Source: SZUA-430 sp964646885 (GTDB lineage: Bacteria; Pseudomonadota; Alphaproteobacteria; Micropepsales; Micropepsaceae). Taken from it: a stretch of DNA of 12,795 nt. The stretch spans positions 1-12,795 of the forward strand of contig CAZYFM010000091.1 in the NCBI GenBank assembly GCA_964646885.1. Direction: 5' to 3'. The notes under the pieces are model-generated. The model saw only the letters and a list, made by a program, of their open reading frames with translations. It did no database searches and had not been told where the DNA came from. Shown here one piece after another: positions 7,269 through 12,659 of the stretch (position 1 is its first letter; every line of letters begins with the position of its first letter). The position numbers and the translations under genes were made by a program.

Positions 7269-7667
7269 ATGGCAATCAACGATCCCGTTGGTGATATGCT
7301 GACCCGCATCCGCAATGCACAATTGCGCGGGCAGTCTAAGGTCTCGACGCCGGCCTCCAAGCTGCGCAAGAACGTGCTCGACGTGCTCGTCTCCGAGGGC
7401 TACATCCGCGGCTACGCGGAAGTGACGCTCGCGCAGTCGAAGCCCGAGTTCGAGATCGAGCTGAAGTATTTCGACGGCAAGCCGGTGATCAAGGAGATCA
7501 GGCGCGTTTCGACGCCAGGTCGCCGCGTTTACTCGTCGATCAAGGATCTCAAGCCCGTGCGCAACGGTCTTGGCATTTCGATTTTGTCGACGCCGAAGGG
7601 CGTGATGACGGACTCAGTTGCCCGCGAGCAGAACGTGGGCGGCGAAGTCCTGTGCCACGTGTTCTAG
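7269..7667 (+). CDS. rpsH: 30S ribosomal protein S8
   Basis: S8 is a primary 16S rRNA-binding protein (helix 21) and, in E. coli, the translational repressor of the spc operon acting at rplE. The 132-residue protein has the family length. It begins MAINDPVGDMLTRIRNAQ and shows KVLPAS-like spacing in VSTPASKLRKNVLDVLVSEGYI, then KPVIKEIRRVSTPGRRVYSS, GLGISILSTPKGVMTD and the C-terminal GGEVLCHVF. The Shine-Dalgarno site AAGGA is about four bases before the ATG. Whether S8 recognises a site near rplE in this organism cannot be decided from reading alone; rplE start is embedded in rplX and looks different from E. coli. Confidence 0.97.
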   Translation: MAINDPVGDMLTRIRNAQLRGQSKVSTPASKLRKNVLDVLVSEGYIRGYAEVTLAQSKPEFEIELKYFDGKPVIKEIRRVSTPGRRVYSSIKDLKPVRNGLGISILSTPKGVMTDSVAREQNVGGEVLCHVF

Positions 7668-7706
7668 GTCTGAGGCAGGGCACGCAGAGGCGAAGGGAAT
7701 AGGCGA

Positions 7707-8240
7707 ATGTCGCGAATTGGTAAAAAGGCGGTTCCGCTGCCGCAGGGTGTAACGGCGACGGTCAAGGACCGCGACGTCAAGGTGAAGGGCCCGAAGGGCG
7801 AGCTGTCGCTGCGCGTCGTGGACGGCATCGAAGTCAAGGTCGAGAAGGACGGCATCTCGGTGAAGCCGCGCGAGATGACGGACGCCATGCGCGCCCAGTG
7901 GGGCATGCAGCGGACGCTCGTCAGCAACCTCGTCGAGGGCGTGTCCAAGGGGTTCTCGCAGACCCTCGAGATTAACGGCGTCGGTTTCCGCGCCGCGATC
8001 CAGGGCAAGAACCTCCAGCTCCAGCTGGGCTACAGCCACGACGTGATCTATCCGATCCCGGCCGGCATCGACATCAAGTGCGAGAAGCCCACGATCATCG
8101 TGGTTTCGGGATCCGACCGCCAGAAGGTGGGCCAGGTCTCGGCCGAGATCCGCGGCTTCCGCAAGCCCGAGCCCTACAAGGGCAAGGGCATCAAGTACGC
8201 CGAGGAAAAGATCCGGCGCAAAGAAGGCAAGAAGAAGTAA
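7707..8240 (+). CDS. rplF: 50S ribosomal protein L6
   Basis: L6 lies close to the factor-binding region of the 50S subunit and the sarcin-ricin loop. It has 177 residues, the normal size, arranged as two similar alpha/beta domains. The N-terminus is MSRIGKKAVPLPQGVTATV, with VKGPKGELSLRV following. The second domain holds TLEINGVGFRAAIQGKNLQLQLGYSH and the signature PEPYKGKGIKYAEEKIRRKEGKK at the C-terminus. The gap before it (39 nt) is relatively long for this cluster and includes AAGGGAAT as a possible Shine-Dalgarno region; no promoter or terminator is apparent there. Confidence 0.98.
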   Translation: MSRIGKKAVPLPQGVTATVKDRDVKVKGPKGELSLRVVDGIEVKVEKDGISVKPREMTDAMRAQWGMQRTLVSNLVEGVSKGFSQTLEINGVGFRAAIQGKNLQLQLGYSHDVIYPIPAGIDIKCEKPTIIVVSGSDRQKVGQVSAEIRGFRKPEPYKGKGIKYAEEKIRRKEGKKK

Positions 8241-8251
8241 GGAACGGGACA

Positions 8252-8623
8252 ATGGCACTCAATCGCAAAGAGCTGTTCGCGCGCCGCCAGCGCCGCGCAC
8301 GCTTCAAACTCCGCAAGGTCTCGGGCCTGCGCCCACGCCTGTCGGTGTTCCGCTCTTCCAAGCACATCTACGCGCAGGTCATCGACGACACGAAGGGCGT
8401 GACGGTTGCCGCGGCATCCACGCTCGACGAGGAAGTCATGAAGTCGCTCGAGAAGGGCAAGGGCACCGATACGGCTGCAGCGGCAGTCGTCGGCAAGTTC
8501 GTCGCCGAGCGCGCAATCAAGGCCGGGATCAAGCAGGTGGTGTTCGATCGCGGCGGTTACATCTATCACGGCCGGGTCAAGGCACTCGGCGATGCTGCTC
8601 GCGAGAGCGGCCTTAGCTTCTGA
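8252..8623 (+). CDS. rplR: 50S ribosomal protein L18
   Basis: L18 binds 5S rRNA and, together with L5, attaches it to the central protuberance. The protein is 123 residues. The frame is open upstream inside rplF, but the family sequence begins at ATG 8252 (MALNRKELFARRQRRARFKLR), preceded by TAAGGA with a good spacing that also contains the rplF stop. Signatures are GLRPRLSVFRSSKHIYAQVIDDTKGVT, AAASTLDEE, AVVGKFVAERAIKAGIKQVVFDRGGYIYHGRVKALGDAARESGL. The basic N-terminus is the RNA-binding tail. rpsE starts 18 nt after the stop. Confidence 0.98.
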   Translation: MALNRKELFARRQRRARFKLRKVSGLRPRLSVFRSSKHIYAQVIDDTKGVTVAAASTLDEEVMKSLEKGKGTDTAAAAVVGKFVAERAIKAGIKQVVFDRGGYIYHGRVKALGDAARESGLSF

Positions 8624-8641
8624 GAAAAGGATCGGTAATCA

Positions 8642-9247
8642 ATGGCGCGCGAAGAAAGAGAAGAGCGGCCCCGTCGCGGCGATCGTGGCGAGCGCGGAGG
8701 ACGTGATCGCGAGGATCGTGGCGAGCGCAGCGAGCTGGTCGACAAGCTGGTTCACATCAACCGCGTTGCGAAGGTTGTGAAGGGCGGCAAGCGCTTCGGT
8801 TTCGCAGCCCTCGTGGTCGTCGGCGACCAGAAGGGCCGCGTGGGCTTCGGACACGGCAAGGCGCGCGAAGTGCCGGAAGCCGTCCGCAAGGCCACCGAGG
8901 CAGCGAAGAAGGGTCTCGTGCGCGTTCCGCTGCGCGAAGGCCGCACGCTGCACCATGAAGTCCTGGGCCGTCACGGTGCAGGCAAGGTCGTCCTGCGCCC
9001 GGCGCCGGTCGGTACCGGCATCATCGCCGGCGGTCCGCTCCGCGCCGTATTCGACGCGCTCGGCGTCCATGACGTGGTCGCGAAGTCGGTCGGCAGCTCG
9101 AACCCGTACAACATGGTTCGTGCGACCTTCGACGCACTGAAGGGGCAGAACAGCCCGAAGATGATTGCAAACAAGCGCGGCAAGACCGTGGCCGAGGTTC
9201 TCTCCTCGCGCCGCACTCAGTCCGGCGCTGAAGTGTCACCGGAGTAA
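8642..9247 (+). CDS. rpsE: 30S ribosomal protein S5
   Basis: S5 sits at the mRNA entrance with S3 and S4 and affects decoding accuracy. The product has 201 residues. The family core starts near residue 31 (ELVDKLVHINRVAKVVKGGKRFGF) and continues with ALVVVGDQKGRVGFGHGKAREVPEA, the C-terminal domain with RPAPVGTGIIAGGPLRAVFDALGVHDVVAKS and GSSNPYNMVRATFDAL. This wording is typical of Alphaproteobacteria. The first 30 residues are a charged Arg/Glu/Gly/Asp extension; short versions are common in this class. It contains two exact DRGER units encoded by a 15-bp direct repeat. AAAGGAT upstream of ATG 8642 is a loosely spaced Shine-Dalgarno candidate. Confidence 0.98.
   Translation: MAREEREERPRRGDRGERGGRDREDRGERSELVDKLVHINRVAKVVKGGKRFGFAALVVVGDQKGRVGFGHGKAREVPEAVRKATEAAKKGLVRVPLREGRTLHHEVLGRHGAGKVVLRPAPVGTGIIAGGPLRAVFDALGVHDVVAKSVGSSNPYNMVRATFDALKGQNSPKMIANKRGKTVAEVLSSRRTQSGAEVSPE
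8681..8728 (+). repeat. 15-bp direct repeat inside rpsE
   Basis: The sequence GATCGTGGCGAGCGC occurs at 8681-8695 and again, identically, at 8714-8728. The copies are 33 bases apart, an exact multiple of three, and each encodes DRGER (residues 14-18 and 25-29 of S5). The perfect nucleotide identity suggests a small tandem duplication in the N-terminal extension, though codon bias alone could produce similar words. Confidence 0.8.
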
Positions 9248-9252
9248 GGGAT

Positions 9253-9471
9253 ATGGGGATGCGAACGCTTGCTGGTCGACCCAAGACCAAGACGATCACG
9301 ATCGAGCAGATCGCCAGCCCGGCACGCCGGCCCGAGATCCAGCGCGAGACCCTCGTGGGTCTCGGCCTGGACAAGCTCGGTCGTCGCAAGACACTGGTCA
9401 ATTCGGATGCCGTGTGGGGCATGATCTGCAAGGTCAGGCACATGGTCCGTGTCGTTGAAGACACGAAATAG
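9253..9471 (+). CDS. rpmD: 50S ribosomal protein L30
   Basis: L30 is a small, non-essential 50S protein, absent from some lineages. The product has 72 residues, slightly longer than the usual 58-65. The core KTITIEQIASPARRPEIQRETLVGLGLDKLGRRKTL leads to the C-terminal VWGMICKVRHMVRVVED. ATG 9253 is favoured because AAGGG lies about five bases upstream; ATG 9259 (residue 3) is possible and would shorten the protein by two residues. It begins 5 nt after the rpsE stop and precedes rplO by 17 nt, the standard spc order. Confidence 0.96.
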   Translation: MGMRTLAGRPKTKTITIEQIASPARRPEIQRETLVGLGLDKLGRRKTLVNSDAVWGMICKVRHMVRVVEDTK

Positions 9472-9488
9472 AATCGGGCGGACAGAAA

Positions 9489-10058
9489 ATGAAACTCAAC
9501 GAAATTCGCGACAACGAAGGCGCCCACAAGCGCTTCAAGCGCATTGGCCGTGGCTCGGGTTCGGGCAAGGGCAAGACCGCCGGTCGCGGCGTGAAGGGCC
9601 AGAAGGCCCGCACCGGCCACCACGGCATGTTCGGCTTCGAAGGCGGCCAGATGCCGCTGCACATGCGGGTGCCGAAGCGCGGCTTCAACAATATCTTTGC
9701 GCGTGGCTTTGCGATCGTTAACACCGGTCAGCTGCAGAAAGCCGCGGAAAACGGCAAGATCAAGGCCGGCGATACGCTCAATGGCGAGAAGCTGGTGTCG
9801 CTGGGCCTGGCCCGCAAGGCGAAGGACGGCGTCCGCCTCCTTGGCAAAGGCGACCTGAAGACCCAACTCAACCTCGAAGTGGCCTATGCCACCGGATCTG
9901 CGATCGAAGCCGTCAAGAAGGCCGGCGGAAGCGTGAAGGTCACGGGCGTCAAGGCCAAGCACGTCACCCGCAAGGACCGTGCGCCAGGCAAGCGCGCCCA
10001 GCGCCGCGTCACGGCAGTCAAGAAGCGCGAGGAGCGCGAGGCGGCCAGGGCCGGCTAG
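9489..10058 (+). CDS. rplO: 50S ribosomal protein L15 with basic C-terminal tail
   Basis: L15 is a late 50S assembly protein. The protein is 189 residues; common forms are about 145-165. The Gly/Arg-rich N-terminal arm that threads into rRNA is intact: MKLNEIRDNEGAHKRFKRIG then RGSGSGKGKTAGRGVKGQKARTG, followed by GFEGGQMPLHMRVPKRGF. The globular domain ends near residue 152 (AIEAVKKAGGSVKVTG). The last 37 residues (153-189) are a basic, alanine-containing extension with KDRAPGKRAQRRVTAVKKREEREAARAG-type composition. The gene is followed by an 86-nt gap before secY. Confidence 0.97.
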   Translation: MKLNEIRDNEGAHKRFKRIGRGSGSGKGKTAGRGVKGQKARTGHHGMFGFEGGQMPLHMRVPKRGFNNIFARGFAIVNTGQLQKAAENGKIKAGDTLNGEKLVSLGLARKAKDGVRLLGKGDLKTQLNLEVAYATGSAIEAVKKAGGSVKVTGVKAKHVTRKDRAPGKRAQRRVTAVKKREEREAARAG

Positions 10059-10144
10059 CCTGTCAGGTCCGCTTTGGGACTGGGGCTGATTTGGGGCGGC
10101 TGCAGTAACAGGGCGGAATGGGTCCGCACGCGAGGAGCACTAGA
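10059..10144 (+). other. rplO-secY intergenic stretch with small hairpin and secY Shine-Dalgarno
   Basis: This 86-nt G-rich gap is the largest inside the spc gene order. GCGGA at 10113-10117 and TCCGC at 10123-10127 can form a 5-bp hairpin with loop ATGGG. The same GCGGA could instead pair with TCCGC at 10068-10072. A strong GAGGAG at 10132-10137 lies seven bases before the secY ATG. I see no convincing promoter and no U-tract, so it is not a terminator; it may be just a spacer or a leader-like element affecting secY translation. Confidence 0.5.
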
Positions 10145-11485
10145 ATGGCGTCAGCCGCCGAACAACTCGCCGCCAATGTGAATTGGTCGGCATTCTCCAA
10201 GGCAGAAGAGCTGCAGAAGCGCATCTGGTTCACGCTGGGTGCGCTCATTGTTTATCGCCTGGGAACCTTCATCCCGCTTCCCGGCATCAACCCGGACGAG
10301 CTCGCAAGGCTCATGGAGCAGCAGACCCAGGGCATCCTGGGCATGTTCAACCTCCTGTCTGGCGGCGCCGTTGAGCGCATGGCGATCTTCGCCCTCAACG
10401 TGATGCCCTACATTTCCGCGTCAATCATCATGCAGGTGATGACGACCGTCAGCCCCCAGCTCGAAAAGCTGAAGAAGGAAGGCGAGGCGGGCAGGAAGAC
10501 GATCAACCAGTACACCCGATACCTCACGGTATTCCTGGCGGCCGGTCAGGCCTATGCCATCGCCGTCGGCCTGCAGTCCTCGCCGACGCTGATCATCACG
10601 CCCGGATGGACCTTCACCATCACCACCGTCGTGATCCTGACGGGCGGCGTCATGTTCCTGATGTGGCTGGGTGAGCAGATCACCTCGCGCGGCATCGGCA
10701 ACGGCGTCTCGCTGATCATCTTTGCAGGCATCGTGGCGAACCTGTTCCAGGGCTTCGCCAGCACGATGACCATGGCCGACAAGGGCTCCATCTCCTGGGC
10801 CTCCGCGATCGGGCTTTACGTCCTGGTTGCCGTCGTCATCCTCGTGATCGTTTACTTCGAGCGCGCGCAGCGCCGCCTTCTGGTCCAGTACCCGAAGCGT
10901 CAGGTCGGCAATCGCATGTTTGGCGGCGACAGTTCGCACCTGCCGCTGAAGCTCAACACGTCCGGCGTGATCCCGCCGATCTTTGCCTCCTCGCTCCTGG
11001 TCCTCCCGGCCACGGTTGCGGGGGTGTACGGAACGAATGCGCCTGACTGGCTTGCCGAAACGGTCCGCCTGCTGACGCACGGCCAGCCGCTGTTCATGGC
11101 GCTCTACGGCATGCTGATTGTCTTCTTCGCCTTCTTCTATACCGCGGTCGTGTTCAACCCGACCGAGACGGCCGAGAACCTGAAGAAGTATGGCGGCTTC
11201 ATCCCCGGGCGCAGGCCCGGCAAGCAGACGGCAGAATACATCGACTATGTGCTCACGCGCCTGACCGTGGTGGGCGCCGGCTACCTCGTGGGCATCTGTC
11301 TCATTCCGGAGTTCATCCTGGCCCAGTACGGCGGCAACCTGCTTCTGCTGGGCGGCACCTCGTTCCTGATCATCGTGTCCGTGACCATGGACACCGTGGC
11401 CCAGGTCCACAGCCACCTTCTCGCGCACCAGTACGAAGGCCTTATCAAGAAGGCCCGGTTCAAGAGCCCGAGAGGCAATTCATGA
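10145..11485 (+). CDS. secY: Protein translocase channel subunit SecY
   Basis: SecY is the pore-forming subunit of the SecYEG translocon in the inner membrane, receiving proteins from SecA or from ribosomes. The product is 446 residues, the normal length, with about ten hydrophobic segments visible in the translation. ATG 10145 (MASAAEQLAANVNWSAFSKAEELQKRIWFT) is chosen because of GAGGAG seven bases upstream; the ATG at 10118 lacks a good site. The plug region lies around MFNLLSGGAVERMAIFALNVMPYISASII. The cytoplasmic C5 loop has GRRPGKQT near residues 355-362, containing the arginine essential in E. coli (Arg357). The end TMDTVAQVHSHLLAHQYEGLIKKA is canonical. The stop overlaps adk by four bases. 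Confidence 0.99.
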   Translation: MASAAEQLAANVNWSAFSKAEELQKRIWFTLGALIVYRLGTFIPLPGINPDELARLMEQQTQGILGMFNLLSGGAVERMAIFALNVMPYISASIIMQVMTTVSPQLEKLKKEGEAGRKTINQYTRYLTVFLAAGQAYAIAVGLQSSPTLIITPGWTFTITTVVILTGGVMFLMWLGEQITSRGIGNGVSLIIFAGIVANLFQGFASTMTMADKGSISWASAIGLYVLVAVVILVIVYFERAQRRLLVQYPKRQVGNRMFGGDSSHLPLKLNTSGVIPPIFASSLLVLPATVAGVYGTNAPDWLAETVRLLTHGQPLFMALYGMLIVFFAFFYTAVVFNPTETAENLKKYGGFIPGRRPGKQTAEYIDYVLTRLTVVGAGYLVGICLIPEFILAQYGGNLLLLGGTSFLIIVSVTMDTVAQVHSHLLAHQYEGLIKKARFKSPRGNS

Positions 11486-12096
11486 TCGTTGTCCTTTTCG
11501 GACCTCCTGCCTCGGGCAAGGGAACGCAGGCCGTACGCATCAAGAGCAAGTACGGCATTGCGCACCTGTCGACGGGCGACATGCTTCGCGCGGCCATCGC
11601 GCAGGGCACCGAGATCGGAAAGAAGGCCAAGGCCATCATGGACTCGGGCAAGCTCGTGCCGGACGAGGTCGTGGTGGGAATCATCGCCGACCGCATCGGC
11701 GATCCGGACTGCGCCAATGGCTTCGTCCTTGACGGCTTCCCGCGCACGGTAAACCAGGCGGTCGCGCTCGACGGCATGCTGTCGGGCAAGGGATTGTCGG
11801 TTTCCCACGTCATCGTGATGGACGTGGTGGAGCCGGAACTCATCAAGCGTGTGGAGAACCGTGCGGCAGAAGCGCGCCATAAGGGCGACCCCGTGCGACC
11901 GGATGACGACCCGGAGACCTTCCGGAAGCGGCTTGGCGTGTACAACGCCGAGACCCGTCCGATCCTCCCGCACTATGAAAAACAGGGAAAAATCCGGACC
12001 GTCGACGGCATGAAGCCGGTCGACGCCGTCTCGGCACAGATTGACGCAGTCCTGGGCAAGCCAGCAGCCGGAAAACAGGGTTCCGGCGGTGGTTGA
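11482..12096 (+). CDS. adk: Adenylate kinase (short-LID form)
   Basis: Adenylate kinase converts ATP and AMP into two ADP in the cytoplasm. The 204-residue protein has the P-loop GPPASGKGT at residues 7-15, STGDMLR (30-36) for AMP binding, DGFPRT (84-89), and the C-terminal LID arginine region (RVENR, VRPDDDPETFRKRL). The LID is short and has no zinc cysteines, the form common in Alphaproteobacteria. Position 10, normally Gly in GxPGxGKGT, is Ala here; Lys13 is intact, so activity is expected. The last 15 residues (GKPAAGKQGSGGG) are a Gly-rich tail. The ATG overlaps the secY stop (ATGA). Location between secY and rpsM is a known arrangement in this class. Its TGA stop is inside the -35 element of the rpsM promoter. 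Confidence 0.98.
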   Translation: MIVVLFGPPASGKGTQAVRIKSKYGIAHLSTGDMLRAAIAQGTEIGKKAKAIMDSGKLVPDEVVVGIIADRIGDPDCANGFVLDGFPRTVNQAVALDGMLSGKGLSVSHVIVMDVVEPELIKRVENRAAEARHKGDPVRPDDDPETFRKRLGVYNAETRPILPHYEKQGKIRTVDGMKPVDAVSAQIDAVLGKPAAGKQGSGGG

Positions 12097-12120
12097 CCGG
12101 GGGAGAGAAAGAAATATAAT
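12093..12120 (+). promoter_or_regulatory. Predicted sigma70 promoter for rpsM (alpha operon)
   Basis: TTGACC at 12093-12098 and TATAAT at 12115-12120 are separated by 16 bases. The -10 is a perfect consensus and the -35 matches in five of six bases. The region between -10 and the expected start (about 12126-12128) is CCGCGCC, a GC-rich discriminator of the kind associated with ppGpp/DksA (stringent) control of translation genes. The -35 overlaps the adk stop codon. It would drive rpsM, rpsK and whatever follows outside the window. Prediction only; no start site has been mapped. Confidence 0.75.
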
Positions 12121-12146
12121 CCGCGCCCTTCCGATGAAAGGCGCGG
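12121..12146 (+). other. GC-rich inverted repeat at the rpsM promoter start region
   Basis: CCGCGCC at 12121-12127 pairs perfectly with GGCGCGG at 12140-12146. Inside, a C-A mismatch is followed by TTC/GAA pairing and a CGAT loop. The left arm coincides with the discriminator, so RNAs starting near 12127 would lack most of it; only read-through RNA from adk could form the full hairpin. It may act on read-through transcripts or be a by-product of the discriminator. Confidence 0.5.
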
Positions 12147-12192
12147 ACGCTGCCTCCTGGACATCCAGGTCGTGGCGCGTTTTGTCTTTTTT
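12147..12192 (+). terminator. Terminator-like hairpin and U-tract in the rpsM leader
   Basis: The arm ACGC-T-GCC (12147-12154) pairs with GGC-GCGT (12174-12180), with T12151 bulged. Inside it CCTGG (12156-12160) pairs with CCAGG (12165-12169) around an ACAT loop, giving about 12 base pairs in total with a small asymmetric internal loop. A U-rich run (TTTTGTCTTTTTT, 12180-12192) follows immediately. It looks like an intrinsic terminator for adk transcripts, but it lies downstream of the predicted rpsM promoter, so RNAs from that promoter must pass it. This makes an attenuator possible. The internal loop weakens the stem, so termination would probably be partial. Confidence 0.6.
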
Positions 12193-12209
12193 GAATGAAG
12201 AAATGCATT

Positions 12210-12214
12210 AGGAG
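12210..12214 (+). promoter_or_regulatory. Shine-Dalgarno site deciding the rpsM GTG start
   Basis: AGGAG at 12210-12214 is six bases before GTG 12221, supporting this non-ATG start. It is complementary to CTCCT at 12154-12158 in the terminator-like hairpin, with two additional G-U pairs possible (12159-12160 with 12208-12209), so it could be masked if that hairpin does not form. Confidence 0.75.
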
Positions 12215-12220
12215 AGCATC

Positions 12221-12598
12221 GTGGCCCGCATCGCAGGCGTAAACATTCCGACGAACAAGCGCGTTCACATTGCGCTGCGCTACATTCATGGCATCGGCCC
12301 GGTCAACGCGGTCGAGATCTGCAAGAAGGTCGGCATCGCAGAGAACCGTCGCGTCAACCAGCTGTCGGAAGCTGAAGTCATCCAGATCCGCGAGATCATC
12401 GACCGCGAATTCATCGTCGAAGGTGACCTTCGCCGCGAAGTGTCCATGAACATCAAGCGCCTGACCGACCTCGGTTGCTACCGTGGCCTGCGTCACCGCA
12501 AGGGCCTGCCGGTCCGCGGACAGCGCACGCACACGAATGCTCGCACCCGCAAGGGTCCGGCGAAGGCGATCGCCGGCAAGAAGCAGGCGACGAAGTAG
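12221..12598 (+). CDS. rpsM: 30S ribosomal protein S13
   Basis: S13 is a 30S head protein that forms intersubunit bridges and contacts P-site tRNA through its C-terminal tail. The product has 125 residues, normal for the family. It starts at GTG (MARIAGVNIPTNKRVHIALRYIHGIG), and the helix-two-turn-helix region with the rRNA-binding loop follows. The signature DLGCYRGLRHRKGLPVRGQRTHTNARTRKGPAKAIAGKK is intact at the C-terminus. AGGAG six bases upstream fixes the start. It opens the alpha operon and probably has its own promoter at 12093-12120, in addition to read-through from secY-adk. Following gene rpsK is 61 nt downstream. Confidence 0.98.
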   Translation: MARIAGVNIPTNKRVHIALRYIHGIGPVNAVEICKKVGIAENRRVNQLSEAEVIQIREIIDREFIVEGDLRREVSMNIKRLTDLGCYRGLRHRKGLPVRGQRTHTNARTRKGPAKAIAGKKQATK

Positions 12599-12659
12599 TT
12601 TTTTGAATTTGCCGGCAGGCGCAACGGCGCATGCCCGCACCAGGATGTGAGAGCTTGAA
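12599..12659 (+). other. rpsM-rpsK intergenic stretch with a hairpin
   Basis: After a six-T run directly behind the rpsM stop (12599-12604), GGCA-G-GCGC (12614-12622) can pair with GCGC-A-TGCC (12627-12635) around an AACG loop, eight base pairs with one G-A mismatch. No U-tract follows the hairpin, so it is not an intrinsic terminator. AGGA at 12642-12645 is 14 bases from the rpsK start, too far for an ideal Shine-Dalgarno site. Confidence 0.5.

Noticed and set aside
10421..11428. Long open frame on the - strand opposite secY
   Set aside because: The translation is rich in His, Arg, Asp and Gly as expected for an antisense shadow of a GC-rich membrane-protein gene; secY itself is certain.
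12195..12242. Possible 15-codon leader peptide starting at ATG 12195 in the rpsM leader
   Set aside because: It has no Shine-Dalgarno site, runs into rpsM, and contains no run of a regulatory amino acid; another ATG at 12203 ends after two codons.
12557..12604. Inverted repeat CCGGCGA/TCGCCGG in the end of rpsM with a six-T run downstream, as a terminator
   Set aside because: The stem lies in coding sequence and the T-run starts 22 nt after it, too far for an intrinsic terminator.
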